Of a stretch of 64,000 bases of DNA, positions 23,887 through 34,444 are shown one piece after another. The stretch spans positions 28,596-92,595 of the forward strand of contig JAPLRU010000073.1 of assembly GCA_026399025.1 (NCBI GenBank), read 5' to 3'. Source of the stretch: Methylobacter sp. GTDB lineage: Bacteria; Pseudomonadota; Gammaproteobacteria; Methylococcales; Methylomonadaceae. Both the position numbers and the translations under genes were made by a program. The notes beneath the pieces were generated by a model that saw only the letters and a list, made by a program, of their open reading frames with translations, was not told the origin of the DNA and did not search any database. How positions within the stretch are numbered: the stretch's first letter is position 1; the number at the start of each line of letters is the position of its first letter.

Positions 23887-26514
23887 ATGAAAACCAAGAT
23901 AGTCACTGTCATTGCACTCGCTCTACTCGTCTTCATTAATTTCAGCATTTGGAGTTATGTCAACAACCCCTTGCAATTGCAACCTTGGACCAAAACCACG
24001 ATGGGCGTCACTTTCGATCCCATGAGAAAACAGGATACGCAAACCAGCGATACCTTTCCCAGCGAAGCCGACATCGACCACGATTTGAGTTTATTGGCTA
24101 ATAAAGTTCACGCCGTGCGAACTTACAGCGTACTGAAAGGGCTGGACAAGATTCCCGAACTGGCCGCCAAGTATAATTTGAATACCACGGTGGGCGCCTG
24201 GATTGACGGCAACCTGGAAAAAAATCGGCAAGAAGTCGAAACCTTGATCAACGTCAGCCGTCAGAACAACCCCAAAATCATCCGCATTATGGTCGGCAAC
24301 GAGGTGCTGCTTCGCGCCGAGATTACCGCGGATCAACTGATCGAATACATTCGGGAAGTCAAGAAAAACACATGGCGACCGGTCAGTACCTCGGAAACCT
24401 GGGACGTATGGCTTAAACATCCGGAACTTGTGGCTGAAGTCGATTTTATAGCGGTGCATATTTTGCCTTATTGGGAAGGCATCGCAGCGGAAGATGCGGT
24501 CGATTATGTGTTCGACCGTTATCATGCGGTGCAACAAGCCTATCCCAATAAACCCATCATCATTACCGAAGTCGGCTGGCCTTCGGACGGTCAACCTTTT
24601 AAACATGCGACCGCGTCAGTATCCAATCAGGCCAAATTCCTGCGCGAATTTCTGAATCGGGCCGATGTTGAAAAAGTCACTTATTATATTGTCGAAGCTT
24701 TCGACCAACCCTGGAAAATGTCTTTGGAAGGCTCGGCCGGAGCTTATTGGGGCATTTTTAATGCGGATCGGCAACCGAAATATCCGATGGATGCCGATGT
24801 AATTACCATGCCTAACTGGGAGCATTGGGCGGCGGGCGCGGCGGTTTTCAGTGTCGTTTTAATGGGCTTGTTTTTATTTACCCGCAGCAGCTTAAAACTG
24901 CCCGGTTTGCTGTTTTTCGGCCTGATTGCCAATCTTGCCGCATCAACGATTTTCTGGTCGGTATCGATTGGCGCCCAACAATACCAAACCAACATTACCA
25001 TCGTATTTTGGGCTATTTTGATATTGATGCAGGTCATGGCGGCCGTCATTTTATTAATAGAAAGCCTGGAAATAGCCGAAGTCATCTGGCACCGCAAAAC
25101 GCCCCGGACGTTTCAGCCGCTTACGCCCTCCCCCGACTTTAAATATCCCAAGGTTTCCTTGCATTTGCCCATCCATAATGAGCCGCCCGACATGGTGCGG
25201 ATGACGCTGGAAGCGCTGAATAAAGTGGATTACCCCAATCTGGAAGTGCTGGTGATGGACAACAACACCAAAGATCCGGCGATTTGGCAGCCGGTAAAAG
25301 TCGATTGCGAACGGCTGGGGCCGAAGTTTAGATTCTTCCATCTGGAAAACTGGCCCGGCTTTAAAGCGGGTGCGATTAATCATGCGCTTGAACAAACGGC
25401 TCCCGATGCCGAGATTATCGCGGTGATCGACAGCGATTACATTCTGTCGCCGGACTGGCTTAACTGCATGGTGCCTTATTTCGACAACGAAAATGTCGGC
25501 TTTATCCAATCGCCTCAGGATTATCGCGACCGCGACCAAAGCCTGTTTAAATCGTTTTGTTATTGGGAATATGCCGGTTTTTTCAATATCGGCATGGTGC
25601 AAAGAAACGAATACAACGCCATTATTCAGCATGGCACGATGACGATGATCAGAAAATCTGCGTTGCTGGAAGTGGGTAAATGGTCGGAATGGTGTATCTG
25701 CGAGGACAGCGAGCTAGGTTTGCGTCTGTATGAAGCCGGTTATGATTCGGTTTACGTTAAAGATTCGTTCGGACGCGGAGTCATGCCCGACACCATGTCC
25801 GGCTACATGACTCAACGCTATCGCTGGGTTTACGGCGCGATGCAAATCATTAAGGCGCATTGGCGCAACTTTTTGCCGTCTAAGCAATCCAAGTTGACGC
25901 CCGCCCAGCGCTATTATTTTATTGCCGGATGGCTGCCGTGGTTTTCCGATGCGCTGGCGTTGTTATTTACCTGCACCAGCTTGATTTTAACTGGCGTGCT
26001 TTTGTACGATCCGATCCACAGCGAGCTTCCGGCCAATGCCTTTTTATTGCCGACGGTCGGCATATTCAGTTTTAAAATTATCCGGGGCTTATGGTTATAT
26101 CAAGCGCGGGTTCCGTGTTCGGTCTGGCAATCGTTGGGCGCATCGTTGTCAGGATTGTCGTTAACGCATACCGTCGCCAAAGGCACGTTACAAGGGCTGT
26201 TTACCTCGGGCAAGCCGTTTATGCGTACACCTAAATTTGAGCAACACAGCGCGTTATTCGTCGGCTTGTTCACCATTCGGCAGGAGTTGCTGCTGCTGAT
26301 ATTGTTAAGCATCGCTATCGGCATGATGGCGTCTTTGGAGCATTTCGATAATTTTAGCGGCAAATTATGGATCGCCATTCTTTCGGTGCAGGCCGTGCCT
26401 TACATTGCGGCCTTAATGACGGTATTGATCAGCATTATGCCGGACTATAAAGCCGCGCCGGTTGCCGTAAAATCGGCTGCCAAGCCGCAAGCAAAAAAGA
26501 AAAAGAGAAAATAA
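23887..26514 (+). CDS. Membrane GT2 glycosyltransferase fused to a GH17-like domain (875 aa)
   Basis: After an N-terminal membrane segment (about 6-26) comes a periplasmic GH17-like domain (about 38-300). Both family glutamates are present: acid/base Glu139 in VGNEV and nucleophile Glu228 in ITEVGWPS. Several TM segments (about 313-400) lead to a processive GT2 domain with DSD (about 517), a QSPQDY motif, SELGLRLYEAGY preceded by ED, and QRYRW (Q-x-x-R-W). More TM segments and a Lys-rich tail (KPQAKKKKRK) follow. The arrangement matches bacterial beta-glucan synthases in which the GH17 part may cut or transglycosylate the nascent chain. The product is not determined. Confidence 0.8.
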   Translation: MKTKIVTVIALALLVFINFSIWSYVNNPLQLQPWTKTTMGVTFDPMRKQDTQTSDTFPSEADIDHDLSLLANKVHAVRTYSVLKGLDKIPELAAKYNLNTTVGAWIDGNLEKNRQEVETLINVSRQNNPKIIRIMVGNEVLLRAEITADQLIEYIREVKKNTWRPVSTSETWDVWLKHPELVAEVDFIAVHILPYWEGIAAEDAVDYVFDRYHAVQQAYPNKPIIITEVGWPSDGQPFKHATASVSNQAKFLREFLNRADVEKVTYYIVEAFDQPWKMSLEGSAGAYWGIFNADRQPKYPMDADVITMPNWEHWAAGAAVFSVVLMGLFLFTRSSLKLPGLLFFGLIANLAASTIFWSVSIGAQQYQTNITIVFWAILILMQVMAAVILLIESLEIAEVIWHRKTPRTFQPLTPSPDFKYPKVSLHLPIHNEPPDMVRMTLEALNKVDYPNLEVLVMDNNTKDPAIWQPVKVDCERLGPKFRFFHLENWPGFKAGAINHALEQTAPDAEIIAVIDSDYILSPDWLNCMVPYFDNENVGFIQSPQDYRDRDQSLFKSFCYWEYAGFFNIGMVQRNEYNAIIQHGTMTMIRKSALLEVGKWSEWCICEDSELGLRLYEAGYDSVYVKDSFGRGVMPDTMSGYMTQRYRWVYGAMQIIKAHWRNFLPSKQSKLTPAQRYYFIAGWLPWFSDALALLFTCTSLILTGVLLYDPIHSELPANAFLLPTVGIFSFKIIRGLWLYQARVPCSVWQSLGASLSGLSLTHTVAKGTLQGLFTSGKPFMRTPKFEQHSALFVGLFTIRQELLLLILLSIAIGMMASLEHFDNFSGKLWIAILSVQAVPYIAALMTVLISIMPDYKAAPVAVKSAAKPQAKKKKRK

Positions 26515-26532
26515 GCGCATTCATTTAAGACA

Positions 26533-26570
26533 TGCCCCGAAGACACGAAGAAAAGCTCGTGTCTTCGGGG
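26533..26570. terminator. Long hairpin between convergent genes
   Basis: GCCCCGAAGACACGA and its exact inverse form a 15-bp stem with an 8-nt loop. No T tract, but its position between convergent genes suits a bidirectional terminator. The arm is related to the 21625-21716 repeat. Confidence 0.6.
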
Positions 26571-26578
26571 CTGCCCAT

Positions 26579-27232
26579 TTAGCTTAAACAGCTTTCATCG
26601 TTATGCAGAGGATTGTTAATCCGTGTACCGATCGGAGTCACTTGCATAGCGGCGTAGGCATCGGCGGCTAGAAAATCAGCCATTTCAATACGCTTAGTTT
26701 TTTTATCCAACCACCGATCATAATCTTCAGCGGCGATAATTACCGGCATTCGGTTATGAATAGGCGCTATTTTGTCATTCGCAGCGGTGGTTATGATGGT
26801 ACAGGAATAGACTGTTTCTTGATCCCGCTCCCAGTGCTCCCACAAACCGGCAAAAGCGAATAAGGCATTATCGTGTTGGTGTATGTGGTAAGGCTGTTTG
26901 CCTGACTGAGTACTTTGCCACTCGAAAAATCCGGTAGCCGGAATCAGGCAGCGCCGATGTTGGTAGGCCTGTTTAAACGAGGGTTTCTCAGCCAGGGTTT
27001 CCGCCCGGGCATTGATTAAACGCTTGGAAATAGCGCGGTCTTTCGACCATGAGGGAATCAAGCCCCAGTGTAAATTAACGGCTCTGCCGCTACCGTCTTC
27101 CGTTTGCACGACAGCCAGGATATTTTGCCCCGGCGGAATGTTGTAGTCGGGATTGTGCGCGGGTAAACTCGGTAAACTGAAATGATCCCTAATTTGCTGA
27201 CCGCTTGCGATCAAGTGATAACGTCCACACAT
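26579..27232 (-). CDS. SRAP-family abasic-site protein (YedK/HMCES-like, 217 aa)
   Basis: The family's hallmark N-terminus MCGRYHL supplies Cys2, which forms a covalent thiazolidine link to abasic sites in single-stranded DNA. Other conserved pieces are YNIPPGQNILAV, LHWGLIPSWSKD, INARAETLAEKPSF, RRCLIPATGFFEW and APIHNRMPVII (active-site His). Length is typical. The gene protects abasic sites during replication. Its start is only 2 nt from the divergent PLP enzyme start at 27235, so the promoters must overlap the coding regions. No LexA-like site was seen here. Confidence 0.9.
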   Translation of the reverse strand: MCGRYHLIASGQQIRDHFSLPSLPAHNPDYNIPPGQNILAVVQTEDGSGRAVNLHWGLIPSWSKDRAISKRLINARAETLAEKPSFKQAYQHRRCLIPATGFFEWQSTQSGKQPYHIHQHDNALFAFAGLWEHWERDQETVYSCTIITTAANDKIAPIHNRMPVIIAAEDYDRWLDKKTKRIEMADFLAADAYAAMQVTPIGTRINNPLHNDESCLS

Positions 27233-27234
27233 CT

Positions 27235-28137
27235 ATGCACTCCGAACTGATAAAGCTGGAAAAAACCTTCAAGCCGTCGATTCTAACAAAAATCGATGAC
27301 CCGTGGCTGATGCCGTATCAAATCGAGTTGTGGATGAAACGCGACGATTTACTGCATCCGGTAATCTCCGGCAATAAATGGCGCAAGCTTAAATACAGTC
27401 TCGATCATGCGCTGTCGTTAGGCGCGAATACGCTTATCAGCATGGGTGGGGCTTATTCCAATCATTTGCATGCTTTAGCTTATGTAGGTAAGGTGTTAGA
27501 CTTAAAAACCATCGGTTTTATTCGCGGCGAACAGCCGCAAATATTGACGCCGACCTTGCAGGATATGAAAGCCTGGGGCATGGAATTGAAATTTGTGTCC
27601 CGTTCCGAGTATAGAGTGCTCAGGCAGTATAAAAATTGGCATGACCTGCCCGGCTTAAAGCCGGGACAGTACTGGCTGACCGAAGGCGGCGCGCAGGCAT
27701 TGGCATTAAAAGGCGTAGCGGATTTAATTGCCGAAATAGGATTCCCGTACACTACGCTCTGCGTACCCTGCGGAACCGGGACGACTTTGGCGGGCATTAT
27801 TGATGCGGTCCCGGAGCAGGTATCGGTACTGGGATTTGCGGCCTTAAAAAACGCAGGTTTTTTAACGGCGGACGTTGAAGCTCTGCTGTCACAATCTTGT
27901 AATAACTGGCAGATAAACTGGGATTACCATTTTGGCGGTTTTGCCAAAATCAATACCGTATTAACTGCATTTATTGAAAACTTTGAATTAAAAACCACCA
28001 TCCCGCTTGAACCAATCTATACCGGCAAAATGATGTACGCCGTCTACGATTTAATCAAAAAACACTATTTCCAACCCGGCGAGCGCATTATTGCGTTACA
28101 CACCGGCGGCTTGCAGGGAAAAAGAGGATTTACTTGA
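27235..28137 (+). CDS. PLP-dependent D-cysteine desulfhydrase/ACC deaminase-family protein (300 aa)
   Basis: A fold-type II PLP enzyme: KRDDLLHPVISGNKWRKLKY carries the Schiff-base Lys in SGNKWRK, AYSNHLHALA binds the cofactor side, and VPCGTGTTLAGI is the phosphate-binding loop. The C-terminal LEPIYTGKMMYAVYDL and HTGGLQG blocks match the 1-aminocyclopropane-1-carboxylate deaminase/D-cysteine desulfhydrase family. Which reaction it catalyses is not decidable from sequence. ATG at 27235 is chosen because the protein begins there like family members; an upstream TTG would overlap the divergent SRAP gene. No clear Shine-Dalgarno. Confidence 0.8.
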   Translation: MHSELIKLEKTFKPSILTKIDDPWLMPYQIELWMKRDDLLHPVISGNKWRKLKYSLDHALSLGANTLISMGGAYSNHLHALAYVGKVLDLKTIGFIRGEQPQILTPTLQDMKAWGMELKFVSRSEYRVLRQYKNWHDLPGLKPGQYWLTEGGAQALALKGVADLIAEIGFPYTTLCVPCGTGTTLAGIIDAVPEQVSVLGFAALKNAGFLTADVEALLSQSCNNWQINWDYHFGGFAKINTVLTAFIENFELKTTIPLEPIYTGKMMYAVYDLIKKHYFQPGERIIALHTGGLQGKRGFT

Positions 28138-28185
28138 TAAGTTCACACCCACATAATACCAACCGATTTTACATCTGAGCAGATC

Positions 28186-30279
28186 ATGGACATAAACGAG
28201 ACCGAAGACCTAATCGATCTTCAAAAACCGGAACTTTATCTTAACCGCGAACAGAGTTTATTGGAGTTCAATAAACGGGTTTTAGCGCAGGCAACCGATG
28301 AGAAAGTGCCGCTGCTTGAACGGCTGAATTATTTGTGCATCTCCTGCTCCAATCTTGACGAATTTTTCGAGGTTCGCGTAGCCAGCGTCATTCAGATGGC
28401 GGCCATCGACCCCAAAGCCGTCGGTCCTGACGGTTTAACGCCCGGCGAGCAACTGGAGCTGATTGCCGTTCATGCTCATCAACTGGTTGACGAGCAATAT
28501 AAGGTTCTTAACGAGATTCTGATTCCAAAACTGGCCCAGGAAAATATTCATTTTATTCGCCGTAAAGAATGGAGCGAGGCACAGCTCAAATGGCTGGAGG
28601 CCTATTTTAACAATGAGTTATTGCCGATTTTAACCCCAATGGGGCTGGATTCGGCTCACCCTTTTCCACGCATCCTCAATAAGAGTTTAAATTTTATTAT
28701 TTCCTTGACCGGAAAAGACGCATTCGGCAGAAATAGCGGCCGGGCTATCTTACAAGCACCCAGGGCGCTGCCTCGCATCATTCAATTGCCTGCCGAGGAA
28801 ACCGGTAGCGGTCCTGCGGATTTTGTATTTTTATCCTCGATTATTCATGCTTTTGTCGATCAGCTGTTTAACGGCATGAATGTTAAAGGCTGCTATCAAT
28901 TCAGGGTTACTCGAAATAGTGATTTTTTTGTCGATGACGACGCCATTGACGATTTATTGCTGGCCGTGGAAGGCGAGTTGGCCATGCGTAATTATGGCGA
29001 TGAAGTGCGCCTGGAGATTGACGCCAAATGTCCCGATGAAACCGTCACGTTTTTGCTGGATCGTTTTGAAATGACCCGCGATCGTTTGTTTTTGGTTAAC
29101 GGCCCGGTCAATTTAAACAGAATCCAGGAAATTAACGATCTGATCGGTCGGCCCGACCTTAAGTTCCCGCCCTTTAAACCCGTTGTGCCGCAACAACTGG
29201 AACGCAGCAAGGATATATTCGCCGCGATTAGACGCCACGATATTTTGTTGCATCATCCGTTTGAATCCTTTTCACCGGTCGTTGAATTTATTCGTCAAGC
29301 GGCGGTTTCCCCCGATGTACTGGCTATTAAGCAAACGCTGTACCGCACCGGAGCCGACTCCCCTATCGTCAGCGCTTTAATCAAAGCGGCGAGAGCCGGC
29401 AAAGTGGTGACGGTGGTTATCGAATTAAGAGCCCGATTTGATGAAAAAGCCAATATCGACTTGGCGTCCAAGCTACAGGAAGCCGCAGTGCATGTGGTTT
29501 ACGGCGTGGTAGGCTATAAAACCCACGCCAAAATGTGTTTGGTCTTAAGAAGAGAAGGCAAAGAATTACGCAATTACGTGCATGTCGGCACCGGCAACTA
29601 TCATCCGAAAACGGCGCAGGTTTACACCGATTACGGCTTGTTTTCCTGCGACAAAGAATTAGGCGAAGATGTTCGACGCGTCTTTGCCCAGCTGACCAGC
29701 TTGGGCAAAGTCACCAAATTGAATAAATTGCTGCAATCGCCGTTTACTTTGCATCGCGGCCTGATGGAAAAAATTGAGCGGGAAATTCGCCATGCCAAAA
29801 ACGGCAAACCGGCAAAAATCATTATTCAGGTGAATGCCGTGGTCGAGGAGCAATCGATCCGGGCGCTTTACCGTGCGTCGCAGGCCGGAGTTGAAGTTAA
29901 ATTAATTGTCAGGGGCGTATGCTGTTTAAAGCCCGGCGTTTTGGGCGTCTCCGAAAATATAGAGGTGCGCTCCATTATCGGACGATTTTTGGAGCATGCG
30001 CGGGTCTATGCGTTCGAAAACGGCGGCGATAAGGAAGTTTACGCGTCCAGCGCGGATTTAATGAATCGCAACATGTTCCGACGCGTTGAAATCTGTTTTC
30101 CGATTGAAAATAAGAAACTGCAAAACCGGGTTTTGCAGGATCTGAATTTGTATTTAAAAGACAATACCCAAGCTTGGCTGTTACAGCCGGACGGCAGCTA
30201 TCAACGTTTGCAAAAAGCCGAAGCTGATGAATCGATTCAGGCCCAGACGGTGCTTATGCACGAGTTGCAATCATCATGA
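28186..30279 (+). CDS. ppk1: Polyphosphate kinase 1
   Basis: Reversibly polymerises ATP gamma-phosphate into polyphosphate. The 697-residue protein has the family layout: N-terminal helical domain (YLNREQSLLEFNKRVLAQA), the AHPFPRILNKSLN block, two PLD-like C-terminal domains, VVIELRARFDEKANI and the catalytic region around VVYGVVGYKTHAKM plus HVGTGNYHPKTAQVYTDYG, both carrying active His residues. The C-terminal FLEHARVYAF and SSADLMNRNM motifs are intact. Its TGA overlaps the start of def (ATGA). Confidence 0.95.
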   Translation: MDINETEDLIDLQKPELYLNREQSLLEFNKRVLAQATDEKVPLLERLNYLCISCSNLDEFFEVRVASVIQMAAIDPKAVGPDGLTPGEQLELIAVHAHQLVDEQYKVLNEILIPKLAQENIHFIRRKEWSEAQLKWLEAYFNNELLPILTPMGLDSAHPFPRILNKSLNFIISLTGKDAFGRNSGRAILQAPRALPRIIQLPAEETGSGPADFVFLSSIIHAFVDQLFNGMNVKGCYQFRVTRNSDFFVDDDAIDDLLLAVEGELAMRNYGDEVRLEIDAKCPDETVTFLLDRFEMTRDRLFLVNGPVNLNRIQEINDLIGRPDLKFPPFKPVVPQQLERSKDIFAAIRRHDILLHHPFESFSPVVEFIRQAAVSPDVLAIKQTLYRTGADSPIVSALIKAARAGKVVTVVIELRARFDEKANIDLASKLQEAAVHVVYGVVGYKTHAKMCLVLRREGKELRNYVHVGTGNYHPKTAQVYTDYGLFSCDKELGEDVRRVFAQLTSLGKVTKLNKLLQSPFTLHRGLMEKIEREIRHAKNGKPAKIIIQVNAVVEEQSIRALYRASQAGVEVKLIVRGVCCLKPGVLGVSENIEVRSIIGRFLEHARVYAFENGGDKEVYASSADLMNRNMFRRVEICFPIENKKLQNRVLQDLNLYLKDNTQAWLLQPDGSYQRLQKAEADESIQAQTVLMHELQSS

Positions 30280-30806
30280 TATGCGAAATTGCTCAATTAG
30301 GGGCTCCGGTGCTCAGGCAAACAGCCGAAGCCGTTAGCGATGTGCATGATGCTGAAATTCGGCGAATCATCGAAGCCATGCAAAGCACCTTGGCAACGAC
30401 CTCGGGAGTCGGCATTGCAGCCCCCCAAATCGGTGAATCAACGCGGATTATCATTATTGCTTCACGGCCTACCCCTCGCTATCCATCGGCGCCGCTAATG
30501 GAGCCGACGGTAATGATTAATCCCGGCTTTCGGATTTTGTCCGATCGGCAAGAAAAAGATTGGGAGGGCTGTCTGAGCGTTCCGGGAATACGCGCCTTAG
30601 TGCCAAGATTTCAAGAAATAGGGATTCATTATACGGATCAACAAGGCGACTTGGTGGAATCGAAGTTAAGCGGTTTTGTAGCCAGAATCTTTCAGCACGA
30701 ATACGACCATCTGGAAGGTAAAACCTACTTGGACCGAGTTGAAAATAATACGGATATTTTTGCGGAAAGTGAGTTTGTTAAACTGGTTGCGGGTAGAAAT
30801 ACATGA
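30276..30806 (+). CDS. def: Peptide deformylase
   Basis: Removes the N-formyl group from nascent proteins. The three family motifs are present: GVGIAAPQIG (motif 1), EGCLSVPG (motif 2, metal-ligand Cys) and QHEYDHLEG (motif 3, the HExxH variant with two His ligands). At 176 residues it has a normal size. It overlaps ppk1 by 4 nt, so it is probably translated by coupling. Unlike E. coli def it is not next to fmt, so this may be a secondary deformylase. Confidence 0.9.
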   Translation: MICEIAQLGAPVLRQTAEAVSDVHDAEIRRIIEAMQSTLATTSGVGIAAPQIGESTRIIIIASRPTPRYPSAPLMEPTVMINPGFRILSDRQEKDWEGCLSVPGIRALVPRFQEIGIHYTDQQGDLVESKLSGFVARIFQHEYDHLEGKTYLDRVENNTDIFAESEFVKLVAGRNT

Positions 30807-30904
30807 TCGGCAATAGATTTTTGAAAAACAAATATACCCGCACTTCTGTTGTTAAAAACGTGCTTATGGTATTATTGGCGGCTTTAACTACGAGGATTAT
30901 ATAA

Positions 30905-31123
30905 ATGGCAAAAGAAGATCAAATTGAAATGGAAGGAAAGGTGATTGACACGCTTCCCAACACCATGTTTCGCGTCGAACTGGAAAACGGTCATGTCGTG
31001 ACTGCACATATCTCAGGAAAAATGCGCAAACATTATATCCGGATTCTTACCGGAGACAGCGTTAAAGTTGAAATGACCCCTTACGATTTAACTAAAGGTC
31101 GTATCACATTCCGCATGCGTTAA
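30905..31123 (+). CDS. infA: Translation initiation factor IF-1
   Basis: A 72-residue OB-fold protein that occupies the ribosomal A site during initiation. [30 protein letters not shown] and [18 protein letters not shown] regions are essentially the conserved gammaproteobacterial sequence. Preceded by GAGGATTATATAA. It converges with clpA, as in many gammaproteobacteria. Confidence 0.98.
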   Translation: MAKEDQIEMEGKVIDTLPNTMFRVELENGHVVTAHISGKMRKHYIRILTGDSVKVEMTPYDLTKGRITFRMR

Positions 31124-31190
31124 TCCCGTTTTATCAATGGAATTAACGCAAGTTTCTTGAATAGCCGGGCGAACGTCTTCAGTCGCCGTC

Positions 31191-33461
31191 TTAAAAGTTG
31201 GCTTCAGGAACAATCAGCTCAGCACTTTCTATAGCGAAACTCAGTTCATTATCTTTCAGATAAATTCGCACATGCCCACCGTGCGTCAACTCGCCAAACA
31301 GTAAATCATTCGCTAAAGGTTTTTTGATTTTCTCTTGAATGAGTCGCGCCATCGGTCTGGCTCCCATTTTAGGATCGCAACCGTTTTCAGCCAGCCATAA
31401 ACGGGCATCGGCATCCAGCGCTAAGGTCACGTGTTTGTCGGCCAGTAAGGCTTCCAATTCAAAAATGAATTTATCAACGACGTGCCCGACGATTGAAATA
31501 TCCAATGGCTTAAATTGAATAATAGCATCCAAACGGTTGCGGAACTCAGGTGAGAAGCCTTTTTCGATAACCTTCAAGCTGTCGGTGGCATGATCCTGAT
31601 GGGTAAAACCAATAGAGGCGCGACTGCCTTCTTCCGCTCCCGCATTGGTCGTCATCACCAGAATGATATTGCGAAAATCCGCTTTACGCCCGTTATTATC
31701 GGTCAATGAGCCATGATCCATCACTTGTAACAATAGATTGAATACATCAGGGTGGGCCTTTTCCAATTCGTCCAACAACAAAACCGCATGAGGATGCTTG
31801 GTCACCTGTTCGGTCAATAAACCGCCTTGATCAAAGCCCACATAGCCGGGAGGCGCGCCTATTAATCTGGATACAGTATGCCGCTCCATGTATTCCGACA
31901 TGTCAAAGCGAATCAGCTCCACACCCAATACCTTAGCCAACTGCCGCGTCACTTCGGTTTTACCTACGCCGGTAGGTCCTGCAAAAAGAAATGAACCGAT
32001 AGTTTTTTGTGAATCCCTAAGTCCTGCCCGTGATAATTTTATGGCTGACGCCAGCGCCGAAATCGCCTCGTCTTGCCCAAACACCAGCATTTTCAGGTTT
32101 TTTTCCAGATTGCTCAGTCTGTCTATGTCATTCGAAGACACTGATTTTGCCGGTACTCTGGCGATTTTTGAGACTATATCCTCAATTTCGGCAACATCGA
32201 TAAGCTGCTTGCGGTCGGCTTCGGCAGTCATGCGCTGCTTGGCGCCGGCCTCATCAATAACATCAATGGCTTTATCGGGCAAATGCCGGTCGGTAATATA
32301 ACGATCCGATAATTCCGCCGCCACACGCAGTGCCTCTGAGGAATATTTCACTTCATGATGCTCTTCAAAGCGCGATTTAAGCCCTTTCAAAATCAAGATA
32401 GTATCTTCAACGGAAGGCTCAAGCACATCAACTTTTTGGAATCTGCGCGCCAGAGCATGATCTTTTTCAAAAACGCCGCGGTACTCCTGGTAAGTGGTAG
32501 AACCAATGCAACGCAATTGACCGGAAGCCAGCGCCGGTTTGATCAAATTGGACGCATCCATCACGCCGCCCGAAGCCGAACCGGCCCCGATAATGGTATG
32601 AATTTCGTCAATAAACAGGATCGAATCAGGTTCTTTATTGAGCTGGTTTAACAGCGCTTTAAGGCGTTTTTCGAAGTCGCCCCGATATTTGGTGCCGGCA
32701 ACCAGTGCGCCCAAGTCCAACGAATAAATCACACTGTTCATCAACACATCCGGGACTTGCTCCTCGACAATCCGTTTCGCCAAGCCTTCCGCGATAGCGG
32801 TTTTGCCTACACCCGCCTCACCGACCAGCAAAGGATTATTCTTACGTCGACGGCAAAGCGTCTGAATAGTGCGCTCGACCTCCGCATCTCTACCGATCAA
32901 GGGGTCAATTCGACCTTTCAAGGCTTCTTCATTGAGATTAGTCGCATACTTATCCAATGGACTACCGGAAGCTTCGCCGTCGCCATTGCCTGATTCCGGC
33001 GACCGGCTGGGCGATTCATTTTCAGGGTCGATTTTTGAAATGCCGTGAGCCAGATAATTCACTACATCCAGTCTTGAAATATCCTGTTTATTTAACAGGT
33101 AAACCGCATGTGAATCCTGTTCACTGAATAAGGCTACAAATAAATTGGCGCCGGAAACTTCTTTTTTGTCGGAAGCCTGCACATGAAAGACGGCACGTTG
33201 AAGCACCCGTTGAAATCCCAAAGTAGGTTGAGTTTCCCGCTGGATGCCAACCGGAATTAACGATGTGGTTTCATCGATAAATTGCGTCAACTGACCGCGC
33301 AGCACCTTAATGTCGCAACCGCATGCTATCAAAATCGGCTGCGCGGAGGCATTTTCGAGCAATGCCAGCAACAAATGCTCAACCGTGATAAATTCATGCC
33401 GTTTATCATGCGCATTTTTAAAGGCATTATTTAACGTAATTTCAAGTTCTTTACTTAACAT
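31191..33461 (-). CDS. clpA: ATP-dependent Clp protease ATP-binding subunit ClpA
   Basis: AAA+ unfoldase that feeds substrates to ClpP. Order: Clp N-domain repeats (about 1-145), first AAA module with [15 protein letters not shown] and [13 protein letters not shown], then second AAA module with [15 protein letters not shown] and [39 protein letters not shown] is the conserved C-terminal D2 block. The 756-residue length is typical. Only 12 nt separate it from clpS upstream, so they form an operon. Confidence 0.97.
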   Translation of the reverse strand: MLSKELEITLNNAFKNAHDKRHEFITVEHLLLALLENASAQPILIACGCDIKVLRGQLTQFIDETTSLIPVGIQRETQPTLGFQRVLQRAVFHVQASDKKEVSGANLFVALFSEQDSHAVYLLNKQDISRLDVVNYLAHGISKIDPENESPSRSPESGNGDGEASGSPLDKYATNLNEEALKGRIDPLIGRDAEVERTIQTLCRRRKNNPLLVGEAGVGKTAIAEGLAKRIVEEQVPDVLMNSVIYSLDLGALVAGTKYRGDFEKRLKALLNQLNKEPDSILFIDEIHTIIGAGSASGGVMDASNLIKPALASGQLRCIGSTTYQEYRGVFEKDHALARRFQKVDVLEPSVEDTILILKGLKSRFEEHHEVKYSSEALRVAAELSDRYITDRHLPDKAIDVIDEAGAKQRMTAEADRKQLIDVAEIEDIVSKIARVPAKSVSSNDIDRLSNLEKNLKMLVFGQDEAISALASAIKLSRAGLRDSQKTIGSFLFAGPTGVGKTEVTRQLAKVLGVELIRFDMSEYMERHTVSRLIGAPPGYVGFDQGGLLTEQVTKHPHAVLLLDELEKAHPDVFNLLLQVMDHGSLTDNNGRKADFRNIILVMTTNAGAEEGSRASIGFTHQDHATDSLKVIEKGFSPEFRNRLDAIIQFKPLDISIVGHVVDKFIFELEALLADKHVTLALDADARLWLAENGCDPKMGARPMARLIQEKIKKPLANDLLFGELTHGGHVRIYLKDNELSFAIESAELIVPEANF

Positions 33462-33473
33462 ACATTCTCCAAC

Positions 33474-33797
33474 CTACACTTCTTCCATCGAACACATCAA
33501 CGGATGCTGATGTTCCCGTGAATAGTCATTAACTATATACACCTTGGTTTCAGCCACATCTTTAGAATACATACCGCACACACCGACACCTTGAGTATGT
33601 ACTTGCAGCATCACTTGAGTCGCCTTTTCTTCAGACATATCAAAAAAATCCATTAAAATCTCAATTACAAAATCCATGGGCGTAAAATCGTCATTTAACA
33701 AGATCACCTTATATAAAGGCGGTCTTTTTAACTTAGGCTTGGCTTCCTGAACAGCTAAGCCGCCATCTTTATCTTTGAATGGATCAAAATCGGACAT
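33474..33797 (-). CDS. clpS: ClpS adaptor protein
   Basis: Adaptor that delivers N-degron substrates to ClpA. The core [19 protein letters not shown] and the residues [22 protein letters not shown], which include the N-degron pocket, are conserved. The unstructured N-terminal extension (about 1-24) is as expected. It is the first gene of the clpS-clpA operon. Confidence 0.97.
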   Translation of the reverse strand: MSDFDPFKDKDGGLAVQEAKPKLKRPPLYKVILLNDDFTPMDFVIEILMDFFDMSEEKATQVMLQVHTQGVGVCGMYSKDVAETKVYIVNDYSREHQHPLMCSMEEV

Positions 33798-33982
33798 AAA
33801 ATTTAATAGAAAAATATTTAAGCATTAACATAGTGCCAAGTCCAAGGAATTTCAACTCTTAATTAAACAAGGCAGCTGTAAAAGATTAGCGGTACTGCGT
33901 ATCTTTTCCCCTGTGCCTTTTTTACCAGCATACTATCTCCAAATCTAGTAAAATGTCAGCTTTTTACTGCCAGGATTCAACA

Positions 33983-34444
33983 ATGGTGTGGAAACCCCAT
34001 GTTACAGTTGCCGCCGTTATTGAACAAGACCAACGTTTTTTACTGGTAGAAGAAGAAACCTCTTACGGACTTCAATTCAATCAACCTGCCGGACATCTTG
34101 AACAAGGCGAAGATCTGATTGCCGCCGTTAAGCGTGAAGTACAGGAAGAAACCGCATGGCAATTTGAGCCTGAACATATTATCGCCATCCAGCTTTGGCG
34201 AAAAAAACCCGATTTCCCCAGTTTTGTCAGAGTTTGTTTTTCCGGCCGTTGCCACTCGCATAGCCCAAGCCAAGCGTTGGATGAAGGCATCGTCGCCACT
34301 CATTGGTTAACGCGCGATGAAATCGAAGCTGAGCGACATCGTTTGCGCAGTCCGTTGGTGCTGATTAGTATAGACGATTATCTTAGCGGGCAACGCCACC
34401 CTTTATCTTTGCTTAAATCATTTATCGATCTTGACTATGAGTAA
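33983..34444 (+). CDS. nudJ: Nudix hydrolase, NudJ-like
   Basis: Nudix box [24 protein letters not shown] matches GX5EX7REUXEEXGU closely. The start [22 protein letters not shown] resembles E. coli NudJ (HMP-PP/thiamine pyrophosphate phosphohydrolase). I start at 33983 (MVWKPHV) with AGGATT upstream rather than 10 codons earlier. It overlaps mnmA by 8 nt, and the nudJ-mnmA order is conserved in E. coli. Confidence 0.85.
   Translation: MVWKPHVTVAAVIEQDQRFLLVEEETSYGLQFNQPAGHLEQGEDLIAAVKREVQEETAWQFEPEHIIAIQLWRKKPDFPSFVRVCFSGRCHSHSPSQALDEGIVATHWLTRDEIEAERHRLRSPLVLISIDDYLSGQRHPLSLLKSFIDLDYE

Noticed and set aside
30807..30904. tRNA between def and infA
   Set aside because: No cloverleaf or CCA-type acceptor could be drawn; it looks like an ordinary promoter/leader.
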